Positions 51,147-60,035 of a stretch of DNA of 64,000 nt are shown here, in pieces. The position numbers were made by a program, and so were the translations under genes. Source of the DNA: Streptomyces sp. TBY4 (GTDB taxonomy: Bacteria; Actinomycetota; Actinomycetes; Streptomycetales; Streptomycetaceae); the NCBI RefSeq assembly GCF_024213195.1, contig NZ_JANAVF010000019.1, forward strand, positions 1 to 64,000. The letters are read 5' to 3'. The notes beneath the pieces were generated by a model. It was not told the DNA's origin. It made no database searches and saw only the letters and a program-made list of their open reading frames with translations. The first letter of the stretch is position 1, and every line of letters begins with the position of its first letter.

Positions 51147-52094
51147 ATGGCGCGCGTGTTTCCAGAAGGTCGGCTGGTCTACGGGATGCAGCTCCCGATC
51201 CAGTCGCAGAGCACCATCTACGCCGAGCCCTGGGAGGCGACGGCCGGCGCGGCCGATCTCGCCGCGGTCGCCCGCGCGGCCGACCGGGCCGGCTTCGGCT
51301 ACGTCGCCACCTGCGACCACGTGGCCATCCCGCGGCACATGGCCGGCCCCATGAGCACCATCTGGTACGACCCGATCGCCACCCTCTCCTTCCTGGCCGG
51401 GATCACCGAGAACGTGCGGCTGCTCAGCCACGTCGCCATCCTGGGCCTGCGCCACCCGCTGCTCAGCGCCAAGCAGTACGCCACCGTCGACCACCTCTCC
51501 GGCGGCCGGCTGATCCTCGGCGTCGGCGCCGGGCACGTGAAGGAGGAGTTCGAGGTGCTCGGCGTGGACTTCGCGCGCCGCGGGGCCGTCCTCGACGAGA
51601 CCCTCGACGCGCTGCGCGCCGCCCTCGGCCCCGAGGAGTACCCGGAGTTCGAGGGCGAGCTGTTCTCCTTCAAGGACCTCGGCCAGCTGCCCCGCCCCGT
51701 CCAGCCCCGGATCCCGGTCTGGGTGGGCGGCTCCTCGCCCGCCGCCGTCCGCCGGGCCGCCGTGCGCGGCGACGGCTGGCTGCCGCAGGGCGACCCGCTC
51801 GACAAGCTCCCGGCGCAGATCGCCCGGATCAAGGAGCTGCGCGCCGAGGCCGGGGTCACCGGGCCCGTGGAGTTCGGCGCGATCACCGCCCCGCTGTACG
51901 TCGGCGAGCCCGGCTGGGACACCGGCCGCAGGACCCTGACCGGCAAGGCGGAGGCGCTCGCCGAGTCGCTGCGCGCGTACAAGGCGATCGGCATCGACCA
52001 GATCCAGGTCCGCTTCCGCAACCGCGACCGGGCCGAACTCATCGACCAGATCGCCGCTTTCGGGTCCGAAGTGGGCCCCCTCCTCAACGACTAG
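51147..52094 (+). CDS. Luciferase-like (LLM class) flavin/F420 oxidoreductase
   Basis: This 315-aa TIM-barrel protein of the bacterial-luciferase superfamily is probably F420-dependent, as is usual for actinobacterial members. Motifs are YVATCDHVAIPRHM, DPIATLSFLAGITENVRLLS, GGRLILGVGAGHVKEEFEVL and PVWVGGSSPAAVRRAAVRGD. The ATG at 51147 gives the family-typical start; the open frame before it is not conserved-looking. It is followed after 17 bp by an SDR gene, so the two likely share the operator-controlled promoter. Confidence 0.86.
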   Translation: MARVFPEGRLVYGMQLPIQSQSTIYAEPWEATAGAADLAAVARAADRAGFGYVATCDHVAIPRHMAGPMSTIWYDPIATLSFLAGITENVRLLSHVAILGLRHPLLSAKQYATVDHLSGGRLILGVGAGHVKEEFEVLGVDFARRGAVLDETLDALRAALGPEEYPEFEGELFSFKDLGQLPRPVQPRIPVWVGGSSPAAVRRAAVRGDGWLPQGDPLDKLPAQIARIKELRAEAGVTGPVEFGAITAPLYVGEPGWDTGRRTLTGKAEALAESLRAYKAIGIDQIQVRFRNRDRAELIDQIAAFGSEVGPLLND

Positions 52095-52111
52095 CGACTT
52101 AGGGGTACGGC

Positions 52112-52897
52112 ATGGGCAAGCTGGACGGACGCGTGGTCATCATCACCGGTGCCGCGCGCGGGCAGGGCGAGCAGGAGGCGCGGCTCTTCGCCGCGGAGGG
52201 CGCCAAGGTGCTCCTGGGTGACGTGCTGGACGAGCAGGGCGCGGCGGTCGCGAAGGAGATCGGCGAGGACCGGGCCCGGTACGTACGGATGGACGTGAGC
52301 CGTGAGGAGGACTGGGCGGCCGCCATCGCGGCGGCGAAGGAGTCCTTCGGGGAGATCAACGGCCTGGTCAACAACGCGGGCATCCTGCGCTTCAACGAGC
52401 TGACCGCGACCCCGCTGGAGGAGTTCCAGCAGGTGGTGCAGGTCAACCAGGTCGGTGCCTTCCTCGGCATCAAGTCGGTGGCCCCGGAGATCGAGGCGGC
52501 CGGCGGCGGCACGATCGTCAACACCTCCTCGTACACGGGCCTGACGGGCATGGCGTACGTGGGCACCTACGCGGCGACCAAGGCGGCGATCCTCGGCCTG
52601 ACCCGGGTGGCGGCACTGGAGCTGGCCGCGAAGAACATCCGGGTCAACGCGATGTGCCCGGGGGCGGTGGACACCGCGATGGCCACCCCGGGGAACACGA
52701 ACCCGGCGGACCTGCCCCAGGAAGCCCGGGACGCCATGGCGGAGCTGTACCAGCGCGTGGTGCCGATGGGCCGGGTGGGCCAGCCGGAGGAGATAGCCAA
52801 GCTGGCGCTGTTCCTGACCAGCGAGGACTCCTCGTACATCACCGGCCAGCCGTTCGTGATCGACGGCGGCTGGATGGCGGGGGTCAGCGTCCTCTAG
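52112..52897 (+). CDS. Short-chain dehydrogenase/reductase
   Basis: This 261-aa classical SDR has the cofactor motif TGAARGQG (residues about 12-19) with Asp in LLGDVLDEQG, suggesting NAD(H). NNAG and catalytic Ser in NTSSYTGLTG are present, with Tyr and Lys in YAATKAAIL. The C-terminal GQPFVIDGGWMAG is typical of 3-alpha/20-beta-hydroxysteroid-dehydrogenase-like SDRs, which often oxidise steroid or hydroxyacyl alcohols. It is the second gene of the LLM-SDR operon. Confidence 0.9.
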   Translation: MGKLDGRVVIITGAARGQGEQEARLFAAEGAKVLLGDVLDEQGAAVAKEIGEDRARYVRMDVSREEDWAAAIAAAKESFGEINGLVNNAGILRFNELTATPLEEFQQVVQVNQVGAFLGIKSVAPEIEAAGGGTIVNTSSYTGLTGMAYVGTYAATKAAILGLTRVAALELAAKNIRVNAMCPGAVDTAMATPGNTNPADLPQEARDAMAELYQRVVPMGRVGQPEEIAKLALFLTSEDSSYITGQPFVIDGGWMAGVSVL

Positions 52898-52913
52898 CCC
52901 GGCCCGAGCGTAT

Positions 52914-52928
52914 CTGATGGAGTGTCAG
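52914..52928. promoter_or_regulatory. Putative TetR-type operator, site 10 (degenerate)
   Basis: The site reads CTGATGGAGTGTCAG, 10 of 12 fixed positions. With site 11, 61 bp away centre to centre, it forms a pair before the second luciferase-like gene. Confidence 0.55.
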
Positions 52929-52974
52929 GTATTGACGCTCCCGCCCTCGCGGTGGAACAGTCGTGACATCGAAT

Positions 52975-52989
52975 CTGACGCAACGTCAG
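52975..52989. promoter_or_regulatory. Putative TetR-type operator, site 11
   Basis: The site reads CTGACGCAACGTCAG, a perfect match, 23 bp before the TTG start of the second luciferase-like gene. Confidence 0.78.
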
Positions 52990-53012
52990 AAACAGAAGGA
53001 CGGTGAATCCCC

Positions 53013-54134
53013 TTGGAATTCGGGCTCTTTGTGCAGGGATACGTGCCTGAGGCACGGTCCAAGGTCGACCCCGAGGCAGAGCACAAGGCGCTGATCGAGG
53101 AGACCGAGTACGTCATCCAGGCGGACAAGTCCGGGTTCAAGTACGCCTGGGCCTCCGAGCACCACTTCCTGGAGGAGTACTCGCACCTTTCGGCGAACGA
53201 GGTGTTCCTCGGGTACCTCGCTCACGCCACCGAGCGCATCCACCTCGGCTCCGGCATCTTCAACCCGCTCGCCCCGGTCAACCACCCGGTCAAGGTGGCC
53301 GAGAAGGTGACCATGCTCGACCACCTCTCCAAGGGGCGCTTCGAGTTCGGCACCGGCCGCGGCGCCGGCAGCCACGAGATCCTCGGCTTCCTTCCCGGCA
53401 TCGAGGACATGAACGGCACCAAGGAGATCTGGGAAGAGACCATCGCCGAGTTCCCCAAGATGTTCCTCCAGGAGGAGTACGAGGGGTTCCAGGGCAAGCA
53501 CTGGTCGCTCCCGCCGCGCAAGATCTTCCCCAAGCCGTACGGCAAGGCCCACCCGGCCATGTGGTACGCCGCCGGCTCCCCGGCCTCGTACGCCATGGCG
53601 GCCAAGAAGGGCCTCGGCGTCCTCGGCTTCAGCGTCCAGAAGGTCTCCGACATGGCCTGGGTCCTGGACCAGTACAAGACCGCGATCCAGGAGGCGAAGG
53701 CCATCGGCGCCTTCGTCAACGACAACGTCATGGTCACCTCGACCGCGATCTGCGCCGAGACCCACGACAAGGCCGTCGAGATCGCCGTCAACGCCAACAT
53801 GAACCGCTTCCAGTCGCTGGTCTTCCGCTACCACGACACCTTCCCGCGCCCCGAGATCATCCCCGAGTGGCCCGAGATCCTCCCCGAGTACAACGCGGAG
53901 ATCGTCGAGCTGCTGATCGAGGAGGAGCTGCTCATCTGCGGTGACCCGTCCGAGGTCCGCGCGCAGTGCAAGCGGTGGGAGGAGGCCGGCGCCGACCAGC
54001 TCTCCTTCGGCCTGCCGACCGGGGTCTCGCCCGAGGACACGATGACCACCATCAAGCTCATCGGCGAGCACGTCATCCCGCACATCGACACGGACCCGGT
54101 GCACCGCACCACGCGCTTCCGCGAAGGCGCGTAG
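53013..54134 (+). CDS. Luciferase-like (LLM class) monooxygenase, second type
   Basis: This 373-aa luciferase-family protein is of the larger alkanal-monooxygenase-like type. It begins EFGLFVQGYVPEARSKVDPE, with WASEHHFLEEYSHLSANEVF, GSGIFNPLAPVNHPVKVAEK and GRFEFGTGRGAGSHEILGF. The EHHF motif is typical of FMN-dependent luciferase-like monooxygenases. The start is TTG at 53013, with AAGGA about 12 bases upstream. It has noticeably more AAG/GAG and fewer low-complexity regions than its neighbours. It is likely controlled by sites 10 and 11. Confidence 0.87.
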   Translation: MEFGLFVQGYVPEARSKVDPEAEHKALIEETEYVIQADKSGFKYAWASEHHFLEEYSHLSANEVFLGYLAHATERIHLGSGIFNPLAPVNHPVKVAEKVTMLDHLSKGRFEFGTGRGAGSHEILGFLPGIEDMNGTKEIWEETIAEFPKMFLQEEYEGFQGKHWSLPPRKIFPKPYGKAHPAMWYAAGSPASYAMAAKKGLGVLGFSVQKVSDMAWVLDQYKTAIQEAKAIGAFVNDNVMVTSTAICAETHDKAVEIAVNANMNRFQSLVFRYHDTFPRPEIIPEWPEILPEYNAEIVELLIEEELLICGDPSEVRAQCKRWEEAGADQLSFGLPTGVSPEDTMTTIKLIGEHVIPHIDTDPVHRTTRFREGA

Positions 54135-54148
54135 CCCCGCGGGGGAAC

Positions 54149-54179
54149 GGGGGCGGCGTCTTCCCGGACCGCCGCCCCG
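54149..54179 (+). terminator. Hairpin terminator after LLM gene
   Basis: GGGGCGGC pairs with GCCGCCCC across a 13-base loop just downstream of the luciferase-like gene. Confidence 0.55.
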
Positions 54180-54485
54180 AACCGGCCCCGGCCGGAGTCA
54201 TGCCGTGGCCGCGGCCGCCGCGGCGGGCTCCGACCGGGGCACTGACCTGCGGTCCCGCTCCCGGGGACCAGCCCCCGGACCCCCGCTCCTCAAACGCCGG
54301 AGGGGCTGGATCCGGCTGAGCCCCGCTCGTGGGCGCGGCCCCCGTGCCTCCGGCGGCGCCTCAAACGCCGGCGGGGCTGGATTCGGCCGACGGCGGCCCG
54401 GAACGCGCGGCGCCGCTGCCGGGGGCCGGCCCCCGGACCCCCGCTCCTCAAACGCCGGAGGGGCTGGATCCGGCTGGCGCCGGTC
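54180..54485. repeat. Gap filled by three intergenic repeat copies
   Basis: No gene is visible. Copies of the CTCAAACGCCGGAGGGGCTGG element occur at about 54265-54309, 54357-54380 (shortened) and 54420-54467, separated by GC-rich spacers. All three have the same orientation, opposite to the copy at 54759-54805. Confidence 0.65.
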
Positions 54486-54763
54486 CGCACGTGATCGTGG
54501 CCGGTCCGGGGAACCCGGCCGGTACGTGATCGCGGGAGGTCCGGAAATTCCGGCCGGTACGTGGCCACGGGCGGTGCGGGAAATCCGGCCGGTACGTGGC
54601 CACGGGCGGTGCGGGAAATCCGTCGGTACGTGGCCGCGGGAGGTCCGGAGAATCTGCCGGTACGTGGCCACGGGAGGTCCGGAGAATCCGGCCGATACGT
54701 GGCCGCGGGCGGTCCGGAAAATCCGGCCGGCACGTGATCGCCGGGGGTCTGGGAAATCCAGCC
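54486..54763. repeat. 35-bp minisatellite array, eight units
   Basis: Eight head-to-tail units of 35 bp (two are 34 bp) follow the pattern GGTACGTGGCCACGGGCGGT then GCGGGAAATCCGGCC. Units start at 54486, 54521, 54556, 54591, 54625, 54659, 54694 and 54729. Two versions of the middle part (GTGATCGCGGG and GTGGCCACGGG) alternate. The period is not a multiple of three and no frame stays open with a ribosome site, so it is non-coding. The last unit runs into an intergenic repeat copy. Confidence 0.85.
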
Positions 54764-54805
54764 CCTCCGGCGTTTGAGGAGCGGGGTCTGGGGCGGAGCC
54801 CCAGG
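54759..54805. repeat. GC-rich intergenic repeat before amidohydrolase
   Basis: A full-length copy (CAGCCCCTCCGGCGTTTGAG plus the CTGGGGCGGAGCCCCAG hairpin) lies about 40 bp before the amidohydrolase start, so it probably sits in the promoter or leader. Confidence 0.65.
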
Positions 54806-54843
54806 AGACGGCGCGCAATGCGAACACCGGCAGAGAGGACGTC

Positions 54844-56583
54844 ATGCTCGACCACCTGATCAAGGGCGCCACCGTCGTGGACGGGACCGGCGCCCCCGCC
54901 CGCATCGCGGATGTCGGCCTGCGCGACGGGCGGATAGCCGTCATCGCCGAGCCGGGGACGATCACCGAACCCGCAACCACCAGCGAGGACGCAACCGGTC
55001 TCGTCCTCACCCCCGGGTTCATCGACCCCCACACGCACTACGACGCCCAGCTCTTCTGGGACCCCTACGCGACCCCCTCCATGAACCACGGAGTGACCAC
55101 CGTCGCGGGCGGCAACTGCGGATTCACCCTGGCCCCCCTCAACCCGGCCCGCCCGGAAGACGCCGACTACACCCGCCGCATGATGAGCAAGGTCGAGGGC
55201 ATGGCGCTCAAGGCCCTCGAAGAGGGCGTCGACTGGACCTGGTCCACCTTCGGCGAGTACCTCGACGCCCTCGACGGCCGCATCGCCGTCAACGCCGGCT
55301 TCATGGTCGGCCACTGCGCGCTGCGCCGGCACGTCATGGGCGAGGACGCCGTCGGAGGCCAGCCCACCGAGGAGCAGATGCAGGCGATGCTCGACCTGTT
55401 CCACGACGCCATGAACGCCGGCGCCTGGGGCCTGTCGACCACCCAGTCCTCCACCCACTCCGACGGCTCCGGCGCCCCCGTCGCCTCCCGGCACGCCAAG
55501 CCGGAGGAGCTGCTCGCCCTCTCCCGCGCGGTGTCCGAGCACGAGGGCACCCAGCTCGAAGCCATCGTCGCGGGCTGCCTCGACCAGTTCGCGGACGAGG
55601 AGATCGACCTCTTCGTCGAGATGAGCGCGGCCGCCGGCCGGCCCCTGAACTGGAACGTGCTCACCATCGACGCCTCCGTCCCCGAGCGCGTGCCGCGCCA
55701 GCTGATCCCCAGCGAGCGCGCCCGCAAGGCCGGCGGCCGCATCGTCGCGCTGACGATGCCGATCCTGACCCCCATGAACATGTCGCTCGGCACCTTCTGC
55801 GCCCTCAACCTCATCCCCGGCTGGGGCGAGATCCTGGGCCTGCCCGTCCCCGAGCGCATCGCGAAGCTGCGCGACGCCGAGGTGCGCGCCGAGATGCTGC
55901 GCCGCGCGGCCAGCAAGGAGGCCGGCGTCTTCCGGCGGCTGGCCAACTTCGGCCGCTACGTCATCGGCGACACCTACAGCGAGGCCAACGCGGGCCTGTC
56001 CGGCCGCGTGGTCAACGACATCGCGGCCGAGCGCGGCCAGGACGCCTTCCAGTGCCTGGTGGAGATCTGCGCCAACGACGACCTGCGTACGGTGCTCTGG
56101 CCCATGCCGACCGACAACGACCCGGCGAGCTGGGCGCTGCGCGCCGAGACCTGGCAGCACGAGGACGTCATGCTCGGCGGCTCCGACGCCGGCGCCCACC
56201 TGGACCGGATGTGCGGGGCCCCGTACACGACCCGGTTCCTCGGGGACTGCCTGCGCGGCCGCAAGCTGGTGCCGCTGGAGCAGGCGGTACGGATGCTCAC
56301 CGACGACCCGGCCCAGCTGTTCGGGCTGCGCGAGCGCGGCCGGATCGAGGAGGGGTTCCACGCGGACCTGGTGCTCTTCGACCCGGAGCGGATCGAGGCG
56401 GGACCGGCCACGCTCGTGCACGACCTGCCCGGGGACAGCCCGCGGCTGGACGCGCGGGCGATCGGCATGGTCTCCGTACGCGTCAACGGCGTGGAGACCA
56501 TCCGCGACGACGAGGTCACGGGGGCGATCCCCGGGATCGTGCTCCGTTCGGGCCGGGACACGAGGACGGTGAGCACCAGGTGA
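54844..56583 (+). CDS. Amidohydrolase, D-aminoacylase/dihydroorotase-like
   Basis: This 579-aa metal-dependent amidohydrolase of the N-acyl-D-amino-acid deacylase group begins DHLIKGATVVDGTGAPARIA, with metal HTH in PGFIDPHTHYDAQLFWDP. TTVAGGNCGFTLAPL follows, later GGSDAGAHLDRMCGAPYTTR (metal Asp in the SDAGAHLD segment), and finally the family tail EEGFHADLVLFDPERI. Actinobacterial catabolic clusters carry this family, where it may cleave cyclic amide or enol-lactone-type bonds. GAGAGGAC lies upstream. The last four bases overlap the aldehyde dehydrogenase (GTGA). Confidence 0.88.
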   Translation: MLDHLIKGATVVDGTGAPARIADVGLRDGRIAVIAEPGTITEPATTSEDATGLVLTPGFIDPHTHYDAQLFWDPYATPSMNHGVTTVAGGNCGFTLAPLNPARPEDADYTRRMMSKVEGMALKALEEGVDWTWSTFGEYLDALDGRIAVNAGFMVGHCALRRHVMGEDAVGGQPTEEQMQAMLDLFHDAMNAGAWGLSTTQSSTHSDGSGAPVASRHAKPEELLALSRAVSEHEGTQLEAIVAGCLDQFADEEIDLFVEMSAAAGRPLNWNVLTIDASVPERVPRQLIPSERARKAGGRIVALTMPILTPMNMSLGTFCALNLIPGWGEILGLPVPERIAKLRDAEVRAEMLRRAASKEAGVFRRLANFGRYVIGDTYSEANAGLSGRVVNDIAAERGQDAFQCLVEICANDDLRTVLWPMPTDNDPASWALRAETWQHEDVMLGGSDAGAHLDRMCGAPYTTRFLGDCLRGRKLVPLEQAVRMLTDDPAQLFGLRERGRIEEGFHADLVLFDPERIEAGPATLVHDLPGDSPRLDARAIGMVSVRVNGVETIRDDEVTGAIPGIVLRSGRDTRTVSTR

Positions 56584-58046
56584 CCAGTGCGCAGAAGCTC
56601 TTCATCGGCGGCGAGTGGGTCGAGCCGGCCGGCGGGCACTACGAGGTGGTCAACCCGGCCGACGAATCCGTCGTCGGCCTGGCCCCCGAGGCCTCGCGCG
56701 GCCAGGTCGAGGACGCGGCCCGCGCCGCGGCCGCGGCCTTCGAGGGCTGGTCCCGGACGAAGCCGGAGGAGCGGGCGGCGATCCTGGACCGGGCCGCCGA
56801 CATCATCCAGCGCGAGTACGAGCCGTGGGCGGCGCTGGCCCAGGCCGAGACGGGCGCCCCCACGGGGATCGCGCGCGGCATGCAGGTCGGGGTGGGCGTG
56901 TCCCGCTTCCGCCGGTACGCGAAGGGCGCCCTGGAACCGGTCGAGCGCGGGCTGCCGCCGCAGGTCACCGACGCGGGCCCGATGGGCGCGGCGAGCATCC
57001 TCGGGGCGCTGGAGGTGCGCCAGCCGGTCGGGGTCGTCACCTGCATCACCTCGTACAACAACCCGTGGGCCAATCCGGCGGGCAAGGTGGCCCCGGCGCT
57101 GGCCATGGGCAACACGGTGGTGGTCAAGCCGGCCCCGCAGGACCCGCTGTCGGTGTTCCGGATGGCGGAGGCGCTGCACGAGGCCGGGGTCCCGGCGGGC
57201 GTGGTGAACGTGGTCTCCGGCACCTCGGTGGAGGTGGGCGAGGCGGCCGTGGACTCCCCGGACGTGGACATGGTGTCCTTCACCGGTTCCACGGGGGTCG
57301 GGCAGCGCATCGCCGAGGTGTGCGGCCGCACGATGAAGCGGCAGCTGATGGAGCTGGGCGGCAAGGGCGCGGCGATCGTGCTCGCCGACGCCGACCTGGA
57401 CCAGGCGGTGATGGGGATCGGCACCACCTTCTCCTTCTACTCCGGGCAGATCTGCACGGCGCCGACCCGGGTGATCGTCCACCGGTCGGTGTACGACCAG
57501 CTGGTGGAGAAGCTGCAGGGCTACCTGGCCTTCATGAAGGTCGGGGATCCGGCGGTGCGCGGCACGGTGGTGGGCCCCGTCATCTCGGCGGCGCACCGGG
57601 ACCGCGTGGAGTCGTACGTCGAGCTGGGCCGCAAGGAGGGGGCCCGGATCGCCTTCGGCGGCGAGCGCCCGGTGGTCGGTACGGAGGGGAAGGGCTTCTA
57701 CGTGGCTCCGACCCTGCTCGTCGACTGCACCAACGACATGCGCGTGGTCCGGGAGGAGATCTTCGGGCCGGTGGTCGTGGTGGTCCCCTTCGACGGGGAC
57801 GAGGACGAGGCGGTGGCGCTCGCCAACGACAGCGACTTCGGCCTGATCAGCTACGTGTGGTCCGCGGACGCGGCGCGCGCCTTCCGGGTGGCGCGGCGGC
57901 TGCGGGCGGGCGGGGTCGGCGTCAACACCATCGGGCGGAACATGGAGGCGCCGTTCGGCGGCTTCAAGCGCTCGGGGGTGGGGCGGGACGTGGGCTCGTA
58001 CGCCCTGCACGCCTACAGCGAGATGCAGTCGATCGTGTGGGCTTGA
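56580..58046 (+). CDS. Aldehyde dehydrogenase family protein
   Basis: This 488-aa NAD(P)-dependent ALDH has the cofactor region ITSYNNPWANPAGKVAPALA, FTGSTGVGQRIAE, catalytic Glu in LMELGGKGA and Cys in SGQICTAPTRVIV. The C-terminal part has REEIFGPVVVVVPFDGDEDE and PFGGFKRSGVGRDVGSYAL. It oxidises an aldehyde to an acid, which could feed the CoA ligases. The GTG start overlaps the amidohydrolase stop, so the two are translationally coupled. No operator copy was found before this pair. Confidence 0.91.
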   Translation: MTSAQKLFIGGEWVEPAGGHYEVVNPADESVVGLAPEASRGQVEDAARAAAAAFEGWSRTKPEERAAILDRAADIIQREYEPWAALAQAETGAPTGIARGMQVGVGVSRFRRYAKGALEPVERGLPPQVTDAGPMGAASILGALEVRQPVGVVTCITSYNNPWANPAGKVAPALAMGNTVVVKPAPQDPLSVFRMAEALHEAGVPAGVVNVVSGTSVEVGEAAVDSPDVDMVSFTGSTGVGQRIAEVCGRTMKRQLMELGGKGAAIVLADADLDQAVMGIGTTFSFYSGQICTAPTRVIVHRSVYDQLVEKLQGYLAFMKVGDPAVRGTVVGPVISAAHRDRVESYVELGRKEGARIAFGGERPVVGTEGKGFYVAPTLLVDCTNDMRVVREEIFGPVVVVVPFDGDEDEAVALANDSDFGLISYVWSADAARAFRVARRLRAGGVGVNTIGRNMEAPFGGFKRSGVGRDVGSYALHAYSEMQSIVWA

Positions 58047-58144
58047 CCGAAAACCGTATGGCCTTGACCAAAAGTTGACCTGGAAAGTTTGAAACCGGTC
58101 AAAACGGACAGTGCTGCGGTTTCCGCATAGTGAAATGTTTGGTT

Positions 58145-58176
58145 CAGGCCTGCCGAAACGATGATCGGCAGGCCTG
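58145..58176 (+). terminator. Hairpin terminator after aldehyde dehydrogenase
   Basis: A 12-bp perfect stem CAGGCCTGCCGA / TCGGCAGGCCTG with an 8-base loop lies about 100 bp after the aldehyde dehydrogenase stop. The gap 58047-58298 is otherwise AT-richer than its surroundings and must hold the permease promoter. Confidence 0.6.
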
Positions 58177-58298
58177 TGAACCTTCCATTACGTCCTCGTT
58201 AAGAGTCTCGATCTCGAGATTCCAAGGGCCTTGGACGTGTGGGCTTGCGGACCAAAGTCCTCCGGATGTGGAAAACGCAGCGTCTAACGTCCTGACGT

Positions 58299-59879
58299 AT
58301 GACACAGCTGGACGCCCGGCCCCAGGTCGGAGACACGGTAAGCGGAGCCACCCCCCTGGGTGGCTCCGAGGGTGATGTGCGCGGCAAGGGTCTCGGCAAG
58401 GGGTCCGTCGGCCTCCTGGGAAGCGCCGTCATCGGCATCTCCACCGTTGCCCCCGTCTACTGCCTGACCTCGACCCTCGGCTCCACCGCCGGCGAGGTCG
58501 GCATGCAGATGCCGGCGATCTTCCTGGCGGGCTTCCTCCCGATGCTCCTGGTCGCCTTCGCGTACCGCGAGCTCAACAAGGCCATGCCGGACTGCGGCAC
58601 CTCCTTCACCTGGACCGTGAAGGCCTTCGGCCCGCGGATCGGCTGGATGTGCGGCTGGGGCCTGGTGATCGCCACGATCATCGTGCTCTCCAACCTGGCC
58701 GGCGTCGCCACTTCCTACTTCTGGCTGCTGGCCGGCGAGGTCACGGGCAGCGAGTCCATAGCCGCCCTGGACGACAACAAGCTCGTCCACATCGTCACCT
58801 GCCTCACCCTGATCGCCGCCGCGACCGCCATCAGCTACCGCGGCATGACGGCCACCAAGGGCGTCCAGTACGCGCTCGTCGGCCTCCAGCTCGCGGTCCT
58901 CGCCATCTTCGTCGCGATGGCCTTCCAGAAGGCCTCGGCGGGCACCTTCGACACCGGCCTGGACTTCTCCTGGTCCTGGATGAACCCCTTCGCGGTCGAG
59001 TCCATGGCGGCCTTCACCGCCGGACTCTCGCTCTCGATCTTCATGTACTGGGGCTGGGACGCCTGCCTGGCCACCAACGAGGAGACCACCGGCTCCACGA
59101 AGACCCCCGGCCGCGCCTCGCTCATCGCGATGGTCGTCCTCGTCGGCTCCTACCTGGCCACCGGCATCGCCGCCCAGATGGCCGTCGGCTCCGGCGGCGA
59201 AGGCCTCGGCCTCGCCAACGAGGAGACCTCCGGCAACGTCTTCGCCGCCCTCGCCGGCCCGGTCATGGGCCCGGCCCTCGGCGTCCTGCTCTTCATCGCG
59301 GTGCTGGCCTCCGCGGCCGCCTCCCTGCAGACCACCTTCATCCCGGTGGCCCGCACGGTCCTGGCCATGTCCACGTACGAGGCGCTGCCGCCCTCCTACG
59401 CCAAGGTCCACCCGAAGTTCAAGACCCCCGGCCGCGCCACGATCATGGCGGGTGCCGCCACCGGTGCCTTCTACACGGTGATGACCCTGGTCAGCGAGAA
59501 CGTCCTGACCGACACGATCTTCGCGCTCGGCCTGATGATCTGCTTCTACTACTCGCTGACGGCCTTCGCCTGCGTCTGGTACTTCCGCAAGGACCTGCGC
59601 AACTCCGCCCGCGACCTGTTCTTCAAGGGCGTCTTCCCGATCCTGGGCGGCGTGCTGCTGGCCTCGGTCTTCTTCAAGACCCTCTACGACGCCTGGGACC
59701 CGTCCTACGGCTCCGGCTCCACCCTCCCCGGCCTCGACGTCGGCAACGTCTTCGTCATCGGCGTCGGCCTGCTGGCCCTCGGCCTGGTGGTCATGTTCAT
59801 CACCGAACGCCGCAGCCCCGCCTTCTTCCGCGGCGAGGTCCTGACGAAGTCCACCCCGTCCCTGGTGGTCCAGGACTGA
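58299..59879 (+). CDS. APC-family amino acid permease
   Basis: This 526-aa permease has 12-14 predicted helices. Family motifs are GSVGLLGSAVIGISTVAPVY in helix 1, AFAYRELNKAMPDCGTSFTW, and SIFMYWGWDACLATNEETTG. It imports an amino acid or polyamine; specificity is not readable. The ATG lies right after a TAACGT hexamer with no ribosome site, so the mRNA may be leaderless. A strong terminator follows. Confidence 0.9.
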   Translation: MTQLDARPQVGDTVSGATPLGGSEGDVRGKGLGKGSVGLLGSAVIGISTVAPVYCLTSTLGSTAGEVGMQMPAIFLAGFLPMLLVAFAYRELNKAMPDCGTSFTWTVKAFGPRIGWMCGWGLVIATIIVLSNLAGVATSYFWLLAGEVTGSESIAALDDNKLVHIVTCLTLIAAATAISYRGMTATKGVQYALVGLQLAVLAIFVAMAFQKASAGTFDTGLDFSWSWMNPFAVESMAAFTAGLSLSIFMYWGWDACLATNEETTGSTKTPGRASLIAMVVLVGSYLATGIAAQMAVGSGGEGLGLANEETSGNVFAALAGPVMGPALGVLLFIAVLASAAASLQTTFIPVARTVLAMSTYEALPPSYAKVHPKFKTPGRATIMAGAATGAFYTVMTLVSENVLTDTIFALGLMICFYYSLTAFACVWYFRKDLRNSARDLFFKGVFPILGGVLLASVFFKTLYDAWDPSYGSGSTLPGLDVGNVFVIGVGLLALGLVVMFITERRSPAFFRGEVLTKSTPSLVVQD

Positions 59880-59924
59880 CCCCGGGGGCCCTCGCGGCCC
59901 CCACCCCCACCCGCTGTGTCATGC

Positions 59925-59970
59925 ACGCCCGCGGCCCCGGATCGATCCTCCGATCCGGGGCCGCGGGCGT
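59925..59970 (+). terminator. Strong hairpin terminator
   Basis: A 20-bp perfect stem ACGCCCGCGGCCCCGGATCG / CGATCCGGGGCCGCGGGCGT with a 6-base loop lies between the permease and the small secreted protein gene. Confidence 0.8.
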
Positions 59971-60035
59971 TGTCAGCCCGTCCCAAAGTGGGCGGGAGCG
60001 GTGACCCGGGGTGCGGCGGGGTCGTTGGGCGGGGC

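Noticed and set aside
54486..54763. Possible CRISPR array
   Set aside because: Units are contiguous with no unique spacers, and no cas genes are nearby.
58290..58306. CTGACGTATGACACAG before the permease as an operator
   Set aside because: The right half does not match CGTCAG, and the gene is not part of the acyl-CoA set.
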